From NCBI RefSeq assembly GCF_010614725.1, contig NZ_JAAEHL010000009.1, forward strand, positions 62,001 to 126,000: a stretch of 64,000 nucleotides of DNA, given 5' to 3'. Made by a program: the position numbers and the translations under genes. Positions 19,567 through 27,927 of this stretch are shown here, piece by piece. This stretch comes from Flavobacterium ajazii. GTDB taxonomy: Bacteria; Bacteroidota; Bacteroidia; Flavobacteriales; Flavobacteriaceae. Within the stretch, counting starts at the first letter, position 1; every line of letters begins with the position of its first letter. Below the pieces are notes generated by a model. That model did no database searches and had not been told where the DNA came from. It was given only the letters and a program-made list of their open reading frames with translations.

Positions 19567-19599
19567 TGCCCCCAAATAGTGTCTAACTTTTTGGGGGCA
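19567..19599. mobile_element. IS-end-like palindrome (relic)
   Basis: TGCCCCCAAA (19567-19576) and TTTGGGGGCA (19590-19599) are perfect 10-bp inverted repeats with TG...CA tips. The inner word AAAAAGTTAGACA (minus strand) resembles the terminal repeats of IS3-family elements. No transposase is present. It marks the break point of the truncated TonB receptor. Confidence 0.4.
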
Positions 19600-19692
19600 G
19601 TCTAAAATTCTTCTTTGTCCCTTTTTTATTAAGCTATGTAATCAGGAATACTTCAAAAAACAATAGATTATAAAACTACCTGTCAGGAATAT

Positions 19693-20823
19693 TTATTTCA
19701 CACTTACCAGCATTGGATTTTTCAGCTCCTGCGAAAAATGATTCAGGTAATCAAGCCATTGAACTGAATTTGTGATTTTACCTGCTTTATCCCATGAAGC
19801 TCCTGTATAATAAACGATTGGTTCATTATTTTTTACTTCTGTAACTGCTAATATCTGCTCGTTATTTACGAACATATTTTTTACAGGAGTAGTCAGAATT
19901 GAGCCAACACCAGTTGTACCGTCTTCTTTAACTGTTGGTTCCCAATACCCCAGGATTCCTCTTTTCTCATCTAATGAAATCACACCTTGCTCTGGTCTTT
20001 TAATAATTCCGACCACAACCGGCATAAGTTTATTGTCTTCAAAAGTATATACGTTTTCTACACGACTAAGTTGTGATCCTGCATCCAGAGAAATTGTTTT
20101 TACAACTTTTACTTTTATACCTCCCGCATTCCATGCATCGTAAATGAGCTGAAAAGTGGAGCGTAAAGGTCCGTTGTCTAACACTTTCCATTGGTGGTAA
20201 TTGGCTGAATAACGAATGGTATCTTTAATATAAGGAGCCATATTTCCTGCACCTAATGTGTGTCCCACATGGTAATAATCCATTCCGTTACCATTGTCTT
20301 TGTGATAATTTCCTATTTTATAACGTTCGTTAATCACCATTTTATCGGTTCTTTTCACCCAAACGTCAAAACCGTATGCATCTTCGTTCGTATTCTCTAT
20401 AGCTTTTCCATAGGTACGAAAAGCAATTTTATCATTTTCCCAGGCAAAATCGTCTTTACGCTCCGGTACAAAACGTGCATAGGTTTTTACTTCAACGTCA
20501 TTAGGTTTCCCTTTTTGTACAAAAACACGAAGCGTTGTTTTTGCCTTTACACTTACTTGTACCAGCAAATTCTGAATTCCCGGAAGCCCTTTATGCTCTA
20601 ACTGATAAGGAATCTGTTTTTTAGTCGCAGCATTGATCACTACAAAATTTAACGTGTCTATTTGAGGAAAATGAGACAAGACTGTTTCCCATTTAACAGC
20701 CACTATGGCTTCACTTCTTTCTAAATCTGAATCATTTTGGATTTCTATCGTTGCTTTGTTTTGGGACAAAAGTATTAATGGCAACAAAAGGAAAAATAAA
20801 GAAATGCGTTTAGTGTTTTTCAT
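19693..20823 (-). CDS. DUF4861-family exported protein
   Basis: The 376-residue protein has a signal peptide (1-21, ending LLLSQ). The rest matches, as I recall it, the DUF4861 family: beta-rich, with conserved segments KDDFAWENDKIAFRTYG, NGNGMDYYHVGHTLGAGNMAP and NGPLRSTF. Several conserved H, D and N residues suggest an enzyme. Members sit beside unsaturated-uronate pathway genes, here KduD, a sulfatase and GH88, so a role in periplasmic processing of uronic-acid oligosaccharides is likely, but no reaction can be assigned. It is the last gene of a leftward cluster, 82 bp after kduD. Confidence 0.7.
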   Translation of the reverse strand: MKNTKRISLFFLLLPLILLSQNKATIEIQNDSDLERSEAIVAVKWETVLSHFPQIDTLNFVVINAATKKQIPYQLEHKGLPGIQNLLVQVSVKAKTTLRVFVQKGKPNDVEVKTYARFVPERKDDFAWENDKIAFRTYGKAIENTNEDAYGFDVWVKRTDKMVINERYKIGNYHKDNGNGMDYYHVGHTLGAGNMAPYIKDTIRYSANYHQWKVLDNGPLRSTFQLIYDAWNAGGIKVKVVKTISLDAGSQLSRVENVYTFEDNKLMPVVVGIIKRPEQGVISLDEKRGILGYWEPTVKEDGTTGVGSILTTPVKNMFVNNEQILAVTEVKNNEPIVYYTGASWDKAGKITNSVQWLDYLNHFSQELKNPMLVSVK

Positions 20824-20905
20824 AATTGTAAAGATATAATTCTGATATAAAATTTCTGCTCATATTTTTTAACGCAATAAATATAAGCAGAAAATTAAAG
20901 TATTG

Positions 20906-21688
20906 TTATTCATTAGACGGTTTCCCGATTGTGGCAAGAATTCCTCCATCAACATAAATAACCTGACCGTTCACAAAGTTACTCGCATCTGAAGCTAAAA
21001 ACACAGCTGTTCCGGCAAGATCTTCAGGATCTCCCCAGCGTCCTGCAGGTGTTCTCCCAATAATAAATTCATTGAACGGATGACCGTCTACACGGATTGG
21101 TTCTGTCTGAGAAGTTGCAAAATAACCCGGACCAATACCATTTACCTGAACATTGTGTCTTGCCCATTCTGTAGCCAGACTTCTGGTAAGCATTTTCAAA
21201 CCTCCTTTTGCAGAAGCATATGCGCTCACGTTATCACGTCCCAGTTCACTCATCATGGAACAGATGTTAATGATTTTTCCTGATTTTCTTGCAATCATTC
21301 CTTTGGCAACCAGTCTTGACATGATGAATACTCCCACCAAATCAACATCAATTACTTTTCGGAAATCCTCAACTTTCATATCGATTGCCATTACACGCAT
21401 GATAATTCCGGCATTGTTAACCAAAATATCTATTTTTCCGTGTGCAGCTTCCATCGCTTCTACCTGTTTTTCAGCTTCGACTTCATCGGTTACATCAAAA
21501 ACATAACCTGTCGCTTTATATCCTTTACTTTTATAATATTCAATGGCAGTTTCTAAAGGCTCCAAAGTATTATTGGTAATGATTAATTCGGCTCCTGCTT
21601 GTGCCAATCCTTCAGCCATAGCCATTCCTAAACCATGAATTCCTCCTGTAATTACAGCTGTTTTTCCTTTTAAATCAAATAAGTTCAT
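20906..21688 (-). CDS. kduD: SDR dehydrogenase, KduD-like (2-deoxy-D-gluconate 3-dehydrogenase type)
   Basis: The 260-residue cytoplasmic SDR has the cofactor motif TGGIHGLG (14-21), NNAG (91-94) and the catalytic S144, Y157 and K161 (YASAK). Length, the GYFATSQTEPIR segment and the VDGG ending match gluconate 5-dehydrogenase/KduD proteins. KduD reduces 2,5-diketo-3-deoxygluconate to KDG, the route for unsaturated uronates released by GH88. It is encoded between the sulfatase (22 bp) and the DUF4861 gene. The usual partner isomerase KduI is not in this window. A close relative acting on another keto-sugar acid is possible. Confidence 0.78.
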   Translation of the reverse strand: MNLFDLKGKTAVITGGIHGLGMAMAEGLAQAGAELIITNNTLEPLETAIEYYKSKGYKATGYVFDVTDEVEAEKQVEAMEAAHGKIDILVNNAGIIMRVMAIDMKVEDFRKVIDVDLVGVFIMSRLVAKGMIARKSGKIINICSMMSELGRDNVSAYASAKGGLKMLTRSLATEWARHNVQVNGIGPGYFATSQTEPIRVDGHPFNEFIIGRTPAGRWGDPEDLAGTAVFLASDASNFVNGQVIYVDGGILATIGKPSNE

Positions 21689-21710
21689 TCTGTTTTTATT
21701 ATTGTTTATG

Positions 21711-23183
21711 TTATTTATCTATTACAAAACCGTCTTTTGTTTTTTCAAGCCATTGTACCAAAACAGGCTGTAATTTCTTTACAATTGGTAAATCCGATTT
21801 GTAAATATTATTTAATTCAAAAGGATCTGCTTTTAAATCGTATAATACATATTCGCCCTTCCCTTTTTTCTTCACAAAAGCCAGTTTGTAATCGTTTGTA
21901 CGAATACCTCTAAAGCCGGTATTTATATTGACATTGTTACTGACAATTGCCCCTAAAATATATTGTTCCTTTGGTTTCTCACCTTTTCCGTTGAGATAGT
22001 ATTTTGCGTAGCTTTTTCCGTCTAAGTCTTTAGGAGTTTTATCTTTCAGTCCCATTAATTCCAAAAGAGTAGGATAAATGTCCGGAAGGCTTCCTAAGAA
22101 TACATTGTCTTTTCTTGGCTGGATATGTCCTTTCCAGTTGACAATAAACGGTATCCTTAGCGACTCTTCAAAAATGTTGTTTTTAGATATTTCTGAATGT
22201 TTTCCGAGACAATTTCCATGGTCAGCCATAATCACAACAATAGTATTTTCATCCAGTTTTTGGTCTTTTAAACCTTGCAGAATTCGGCCTATCTGTTCAT
22301 CAACTCCTGTTATATTCGCATAATAATAACGAACATCTTTCCGGTATTGATCTCCTAATTCTGTTCCTGCTGCCGGAATATTAGGATCTTTTACCAAATC
22401 TTCCAAAGGAACATCCTTGTATAAATCATAATAGTTTTTGGGAACGGTCTGATATTCCGAATGTGGCGGATTCATTGAAACTACCAGTGAAAAAGGAGCA
22501 TCAGTTTTACGAATGCTTCCATTTTCATTTTTGAAAAAAGCCAGTGCTTTATCCGCTTCATGAATGGGTCCCCATTGATTCACATATTTAAAATCGTCTC
22601 TTTTATCATTGGTATCCCAATACATTGGCTTGTCATGCTCATCGTAAGTTCCGTAGGCATACCAATAATCAAAACCATGTCTTTTGTCCGGCGAGGTCCA
22701 TTCGTTCCAGGCTACCGCACCCACATTATTGGATGTAGGGATATAAGGTTTGTAAGGAGAATCGAGATGCCATTTTCCGATATAGCCATTAGAATAGCCA
22801 TTCGATTTTAAAACATCAGACCAGCAGACAGCGTCTTTTTCCAGTTCGATTCCAAAAGGAGCAGATGATGAATTTACATTACTGTACACATGATTTTTTA
22901 TCGGATACTGACCTGTCATCAGCATGGCTCTTGCCGGGGAACAAACAGGATAGTTGCTTACCATTTGCCCCAGCACCAAACTTTCTTTGGCATAATTATC
23001 CAGAAAAGGAGTCATAACCGGCTCTTTACCTTCAAATCCTAATGCCTGACCTCTCCATTGATCGGCTAAAATAATCAGCAGATTGGGAGCTTTTTTAGAC
23101 TTAGATTTATTTTGTGCAAAAGCCGTAAGTCCAAATATAATTGCAACTAAAAGAAAAAACTTAGAATATTTTATCTGTTTCAT
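21711..23183 (-). CDS. Family S1 formylglycine sulfatase
   Basis: The 490-residue exported protein has a signal peptide (1-23). The alkaline-phosphatase-like fold carries the sulfatase signature C-S-P-A-R: C81 is expected to be converted to formylglycine. The N-terminal metal-binding ADQWRG, the IVVIMADHGNCLGKH motif and the conserved lysines are present, so the active site looks complete. It removes O-sulfate esters from sugars. In this locus the probable targets are sulfated uronate or N-acetylhexosamine units. The position specificity (2-, 4- or 6-O) cannot be read. It shares the leftward transcript with the beta-helix pseudogene (11 bp upstream) and kduD. Confidence 0.88.
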   Translation of the reverse strand: MKQIKYSKFFLLVAIIFGLTAFAQNKSKSKKAPNLLIILADQWRGQALGFEGKEPVMTPFLDNYAKESLVLGQMVSNYPVCSPARAMLMTGQYPIKNHVYSNVNSSSAPFGIELEKDAVCWSDVLKSNGYSNGYIGKWHLDSPYKPYIPTSNNVGAVAWNEWTSPDKRHGFDYWYAYGTYDEHDKPMYWDTNDKRDDFKYVNQWGPIHEADKALAFFKNENGSIRKTDAPFSLVVSMNPPHSEYQTVPKNYYDLYKDVPLEDLVKDPNIPAAGTELGDQYRKDVRYYYANITGVDEQIGRILQGLKDQKLDENTIVVIMADHGNCLGKHSEISKNNIFEESLRIPFIVNWKGHIQPRKDNVFLGSLPDIYPTLLELMGLKDKTPKDLDGKSYAKYYLNGKGEKPKEQYILGAIVSNNVNINTGFRGIRTNDYKLAFVKKKGKGEYVLYDLKADPFELNNIYKSDLPIVKKLQPVLVQWLEKTKDGFVIDK

Positions 23184-23194
23184 AATTATCTTTT

Positions 23195-24757
23195 TTATTG
23201 AATTTCCTTAATCCATTTTGGCAGTTTTTTGAATCTTAATTTCAGTTGAGCCAAATACAAAGAAGCGGGTTCAACAGCCTGATCAAGTGATTCCGACTGA
23301 CCTAACTGTCCTGTCTTAAAAGTAGTTCCACCGCTTGTAAAACCAGCCACTATCGGATTAGGAATTCTCCACCATTCAAATACGTCCGGAGAAGGCCAAA
23401 ACTCAAAATCTTTTACAGCTTCATTCGTTTGTTTGTAATTCCACAATACCAGACCCTGCATATGATTGGGCATATTTTCTTTTGCACCGCCTGCCCGGCC
23501 ATTCATCAAACCGCCTTCGACATTATCCAGCAATGTATTTCTGGGCTGGCTCGAATGTGATTCAAAACAAGTAGTCGAAGGATATTTACATTTCCAAATT
23601 ACCGTATTCATAGCTCCATGTGAAGAACCGAAAGAGTGCCATTGCGATGCCTCGTCAATACATCCTGCGATTAACACATTCGTAGAACCATTCGAGTTTA
23701 TCGCCTGATGCCCGGCATTTCCGTCTATTTTACAATTCAAGACAGAAATATTGGCACTTTGGGCAATTGTTACTGCAACGCTGCAATCTGTAAAACGGCA
23801 ATTTTTCATCTATGAATTAGTATTTCTTCTAATATTCAGCATGGTATAACCGCTATCGTCTTTCCATGAACGGTGGTGAACAAATTTTTCTGTCCAGTTA
23901 CCCACAAATGCAATATCTTCTATCCCAACCTCTTCACTATTAGCAAATTTGAAAACTTCCCATTTGTATTTTGGATCAATTGTATACGAAACAGGTGTAG
24001 AAAGTGTTACTGCCTCTTTCTTTATATTTTTAATTTGATAAAAAACTTTGACATCGATTCCTTTCTCAATAAGATAAGTCCATTCGGGTTCGACTTTATT
24101 GTTTTTTAATTCTGATGCAATTAAATCTTTATTGTTGTCGAGTAATTTTAGAACAATCCAATCCCCGGGTTCTAAACCTTCGGTGGTATTTAATTTTATA
24201 GTGAATTCTCCAACAGCAGCTGCCTGCGTAACCTCACCTATTTTTTTATCGGAACCGCCACTTCCAAAAATAAATAACGGCGCAACTGTCCACATTTTGG
24301 CTGGATCAGCTGGTGGAAGAGCATTTTTCATATACAACTCTGTTCCTCCTGTCCCGGATCCGCTTCCTCTGAAAACGATATGTCCTTTTTTTGAAATTAC
24401 TGAATTGGCCAAATCATCATCTTCATTAACTAAGAATCTTCCTTTCGGAAAAAAAACAATTCCCGAACCGTTTTTATTCGCTGCATCAATTGCTTTTTGG
24501 ATGGCTGCCTTATCTGAAATTCCATCATCAGGTTTTGCACCAAATGAAGTAACATCGAAAATTTTATAATCTGTTATATTTGGAATTCCCTTTTCACCAT
24601 GGTGATAGCCAGCATAAGAGAAATCAGGTAAAACACTTCGGTCTTTCTTGTAAGCTTCAAATATTTTGGATTCTTGCTGAGCGGATAATGTGACAGCAAA
24701 CAAATTCAAAGCCGCAATAAATCCTGTTCGAATATGTTTTTTATTAAAATTATACAT
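23195..24757 (-). pseudogene. Right-handed beta-helix lyase-like gene with in-frame TAG
   Basis: Two frames, 24757-23810 (315 codons) and 23809-23195 (204 codons), lie end to end in the same frame, split only by a TAG at 23812-23810 followed directly by ATG AAA AAT. The first half has a signal peptide and a Pectate_lyase_3-like start (DVTSFGAKPDDGISDKAAIQ). The second continues the beta-helix without a break (NCRFTDCSVAVTIAQSANIS) into a DUF4955-like C-terminus. One G-to-A change turning TGG (Trp) into TAG explains it, giving an ancestral protein of about 520 residues. Either the gene is dead, or the halves are made separately. Its family occurs in polysaccharide-degradation loci; lyase activity is likely but unproven. 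Confidence 0.75.
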
Positions 24758-24825
24758 CTTATCGTTTTTAGTATAAACCGAACATCCTTTAAAACAGCAT
24801 AATGCGATTTATTCAACACATAGAA

Positions 24826-24907
24826 GATAGCTTTAAATTATAATTTTCAGCTAAAATTATAGATAGATTGAGACCAGCAAAAAACCTTTCGCAATTTAAA
24901 AGCTATC
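24826..24907. repeat. Imperfect inverted repeat before the sulfatase cluster
   Basis: GATAGCTTTAAATT (24826-24839) is repeated inverted as AATTTAAAAGCTATC (24893-24907) with one extra base; the arms are about 53 bp apart. It lies in the 180-bp gap between the GH88 gene and the beta-helix gene. It could be a regulator site pair or a weak stem-loop. No LacI-type palindrome is present in this gap. Confidence 0.35.
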
Positions 24908-24937
24908 CTTATGTATTGAAATAGTTAACCAAACAAT

Positions 24938-26140
24938 TTATAAATACCACTTTTTATAACGTAACAATGCTTCCAGGAAATAATAATCGGCATACGTTAA
25001 CGGAACATCAATTTCGCTTTTATGCGGAATCGAACCAACGCTATGCATTAGTAAAAATCCTCCATTGGTTCCTAATGGAGCACGATATTTTGAACCCGAT
25101 AATGATTTCAGAATCGTTTTGGCTACATCAACATAATTTTGTTTTTCTTCTCCTGAAGTATATTGCCCTAATTCTAACAAAGCAGAAGCATAAATAGCTC
25201 CAGCCGATACATCCCGTAAAGCATTTGGAATTTCCGGAGCATCAAAATCCCAATACGGAACTTTATCAGCCGGTAAATTTGGATGATTCAGTATAAATTT
25301 TGCAATTCCCTGTGCCTGTTTTAAGTAAGCCGGATCTTTTGTAAAACGATACATCATAGTGTAGCCATACAATGCCCAGCCTTGTCCCCTGCTCCATGCA
25401 CTTGAATCTGAAAATCCCTGCGCTGTAACCTTTTTACGGACTTCACCTGTAGTTAAATCGTAATCCAGTACATGATAACTGCTGTAATCAGGTCTGAAAT
25501 GATTTTTTATGGTGCTGTTTGCATGGTTTCTGGCTATGTCTGCAAAACTTTTATCGGTGCTGTTCTGGCTTGCCCATTCCAACATTTCAATATTCATCAT
25601 ATTGTCAATAATAACCGGGCCAACAAAGCCTTTTTGTCTTAAACCTCCATCGGTAATTTCCCAGGACTGAATCACTTTGGCATCCGGACGATATCTTGTT
25701 GCCAGTGATTTTGAAGATTCCAGAATTACTTTTTTATACTCTTCGTTTTTTGTCAGACGATAAGCGTTTCCGAAACTGCAAAACATCATAAAACCTAAAT
25801 CATGATTTTTAGTAAAATCTTTTACCGTATCTAAAATTGCCAGTCTTTTTTTGGCTTCCTCCAGAATCAATGGCTTTTTAGTATACTCATAGATATACAA
25901 AAGTGTTCCCGGATAAAAACCGCTGCACCACCAGTAGACATCTGAATTAACATTCCTATTGTCTTTAAAAGTTTTAGGCATTGAATCTACGGGTGTAGCT
26001 TTCTCCAGATATTGGTATTGCTTGGCCGCAAAATCAAAATTATTAGCAATTAATTTTTTCATTGCAGCATAATCCTTTGACTTTTGAGCAAAACTGAAAA
26101 GGCTAAAAAAACACAGGAATACTAATATGATTTTTTTCAT
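24938..26140 (-). CDS. GH88 unsaturated glucuronyl hydrolase
   Basis: The 400-residue protein has a signal peptide (1-19) and an (alpha/alpha)6 barrel. D114 in HDLGFMMF and D179 in VIIDNMMN correspond to the two catalytic Asp residues of GH88 (D88 and D149 in the Bacillus enzyme). It hydrates the 4,5-double bond of lyase-made disaccharides, freeing the amino sugar and a 4-deoxy-5-keto-uronate. The enzyme therefore links the PL8 lyases to both the KduD branch and the amino-sugar operon. It lies downstream of the susD terminator in a separate short unit. Confidence 0.9.
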   Translation of the reverse strand: MKKIILVFLCFFSLFSFAQKSKDYAAMKKLIANNFDFAAKQYQYLEKATPVDSMPKTFKDNRNVNSDVYWWCSGFYPGTLLYIYEYTKKPLILEEAKKRLAILDTVKDFTKNHDLGFMMFCSFGNAYRLTKNEEYKKVILESSKSLATRYRPDAKVIQSWEITDGGLRQKGFVGPVIIDNMMNIEMLEWASQNSTDKSFADIARNHANSTIKNHFRPDYSSYHVLDYDLTTGEVRKKVTAQGFSDSSAWSRGQGWALYGYTMMYRFTKDPAYLKQAQGIAKFILNHPNLPADKVPYWDFDAPEIPNALRDVSAGAIYASALLELGQYTSGEEKQNYVDVAKTILKSLSGSKYRAPLGTNGGFLLMHSVGSIPHKSEIDVPLTYADYYFLEALLRYKKWYL

Positions 26141-26195
26141 TTTTTAATTGTTATGAGTTTGTTTCTTTCAAAATGCAATTTCGGGAATTATTTAA

Positions 26196-26224
26196 AAAAC
26201 CGGAAGAAATGCTCTTCCGGTTTT
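26196..26224 (-). terminator. Intrinsic terminator after susD
   Basis: AAAACCGGAAGA (26196-26207) pairs with TCTTCCGGTTTT (26213-26224). On the minus strand it lies directly after the susD stop at 26228 and is followed by T residues. It ends the susC-susD transcript. Confidence 0.75.
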
Positions 26225-26227
26225 ATT

Positions 26228-27907
26228 TTATTGTAACCAGAGTTCACTTTGCGTTAATGCTTTATTAGACAATATTTCTAAAGAAGGAATCGGAAACAAT
26301 AAATTTCTTGCTGTAACACTTTTACCTCCTAAACCGCCATATTGTTGTGCCGTAGCATTTGTATTAGCTCCTATTTCAGCTCCTACTGAATTCATTGTTG
26401 CAACAAACTTATTCCAACGAATTAAATCCATTTTACGTAATCCTTCAAAACACAATTCGCGCATACGTTCATCTTCGATAGCCAGTTGAAAAGCTCCGGT
26501 ATTAAGTCCGGTCAAATCAGCTGCTGCGCTTGGCGTATTAATTGGAAGTCCATATCCTCTGCGTCTTACCTGATTCATGGCTTCATATGCATTTGTAGTT
26601 GGTCCATTAACCTGGTTTTCAGCTTCAGCATACATTAAAAGAACGTCTGAATATCTTAAAACAGGAAAATTGATTGGTGTATAATTTTTATTTTTAGGAG
26701 TCAGCGTTTCATATTCTCTTCTCCATTTTCCACAGTCTCTTGTATAAGGCTGCGTCTTAGAAATAGCTGTTTTAGTGGCAACATTAGTCGTATTATTGAC
26801 AGCAAATGTATATGTAGTTAATACCCAGTCACGACGCAAATCACCTGTACCATACTTACTCCATAATCTTCCTGTTCCTTTTACAAAACCGTAGCAATAT
26901 CCTAAGTTAGTTAATAAAACTGAAGTAGCAGATGATGGCGCCATTGTAATACCATTTTGGCTTCCTAAACGTCCTGCATCAGAATAACCATCGGTACGAT
27001 TTCCTTTAAATTCAATTTCCCACATACTTTCTTTGATATCGTAAACATCGCTTGCATGATTGATGAATATCTGACGGTATGCGTTATTTGAATTGGCCGG
27101 AACTGTTACTATAGTCTGATTAAAACTATTATAAGCCGGATCCGTATTATAGCTAACATTTAAAGCATGCTCTCCTGAATCTATCACTTTTTTTGACCAA
27201 CTTAATGCGTCGGCGTATTTAGCAGTATCCATTAACGGATAACCTGCCATTTGCAGACATACCCTTGCCAAAATTCCCTGTACAACCGTTTTTGAAACAC
27301 GGCTTGGATAACCTATAGAAGTAGAAGTAGCCACTTTTGCTTCAGCATCTGTCATGTCTTTCAAAATTTGAGTATAAATATCTGCAGTAGATGATCTTGC
27401 TATCTGTACTCCATTAGGACTCGTTGTAGGCGTTAATTTCATAGGAACTTCGCCAAATCTTGTTACTAACATGAAGTAATAATATCCTCTTAAAAACAAG
27501 GCTTCACCCAATATGATATCTCTTTTTGCCTCATCCATTTGCGGTACTTTGATATGCGCTATCAAATCATTCGCTCTGTTAACTCCATTATAAAGTTCTG
27601 TCCATAAATTGGTAACCTCTGTAGAACTCGTAGTAAAATCAAAAACCTGTACACCTGTTGTTTGGGCAGAGCGGGCATAGTATCCTTCGTCTGTACAAAC
27701 CTCAAGATAAGTATACAAATTATTTCCATAAATTTTCTCTGAGCCAAGGGGATCATAAACTCCTGCTAATGCCTTCGTTAAACCTTCTTCATCAGTATAA
27801 TATTGTTCTAAAGCAATTTTGTCAGTTGGTTCAGTATTTAAAAAATCCTCACAGGAACTTGTGATAACACCCACCAAAACCAGTAGTACTATATATATCT
27901 TTTTCAT
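26228..27907 (-). CDS. SusD-family glycan-binding lipoprotein (glycosaminoglycan locus)
   Basis: The 559-residue lipoprotein has a signal peptide ending ITSSC. It shows SusD-like N-terminal (LTKALAGVYDPLGS; GEALFLRGYYYFMLVTRFGEVP) and RagB C-terminal segments (VLLMYAEAENQ; DERMRELCFEGLRKMDLIRWNKF). It is the surface partner of the adjacent SusC transporter, 20 bp upstream. The substrate is inferred from the neighbouring PL8, GH88 and sulfatase genes to be a uronic-acid-containing glycan. Confidence 0.92.
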   Translation of the reverse strand: MKKIYIVLLVLVGVITSSCEDFLNTEPTDKIALEQYYTDEEGLTKALAGVYDPLGSEKIYGNNLYTYLEVCTDEGYYARSAQTTGVQVFDFTTSSTEVTNLWTELYNGVNRANDLIAHIKVPQMDEAKRDIILGEALFLRGYYYFMLVTRFGEVPMKLTPTTSPNGVQIARSSTADIYTQILKDMTDAEAKVATSTSIGYPSRVSKTVVQGILARVCLQMAGYPLMDTAKYADALSWSKKVIDSGEHALNVSYNTDPAYNSFNQTIVTVPANSNNAYRQIFINHASDVYDIKESMWEIEFKGNRTDGYSDAGRLGSQNGITMAPSSATSVLLTNLGYCYGFVKGTGRLWSKYGTGDLRRDWVLTTYTFAVNNTTNVATKTAISKTQPYTRDCGKWRREYETLTPKNKNYTPINFPVLRYSDVLLMYAEAENQVNGPTTNAYEAMNQVRRRGYGLPINTPSAAADLTGLNTGAFQLAIEDERMRELCFEGLRKMDLIRWNKFVATMNSVGAEIGANTNATAQQYGGLGGKSVTARNLLFPIPSLEILSNKALTQSELWLQ

Positions 27908-27927
27908 TTGAAAATAATTTTGTGTTA

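Noticed and set aside
23545..23565. GGCTCGAATGTG similar to the operator half-site
   Set aside because: It is inside coding sequence and lacks the second half-site.
23195..23809. Separate small gene starting with ATG at 23809
   Set aside because: It starts in the middle of a beta-helix and continues the frame of the preceding gene across one stop; better read as one broken gene.
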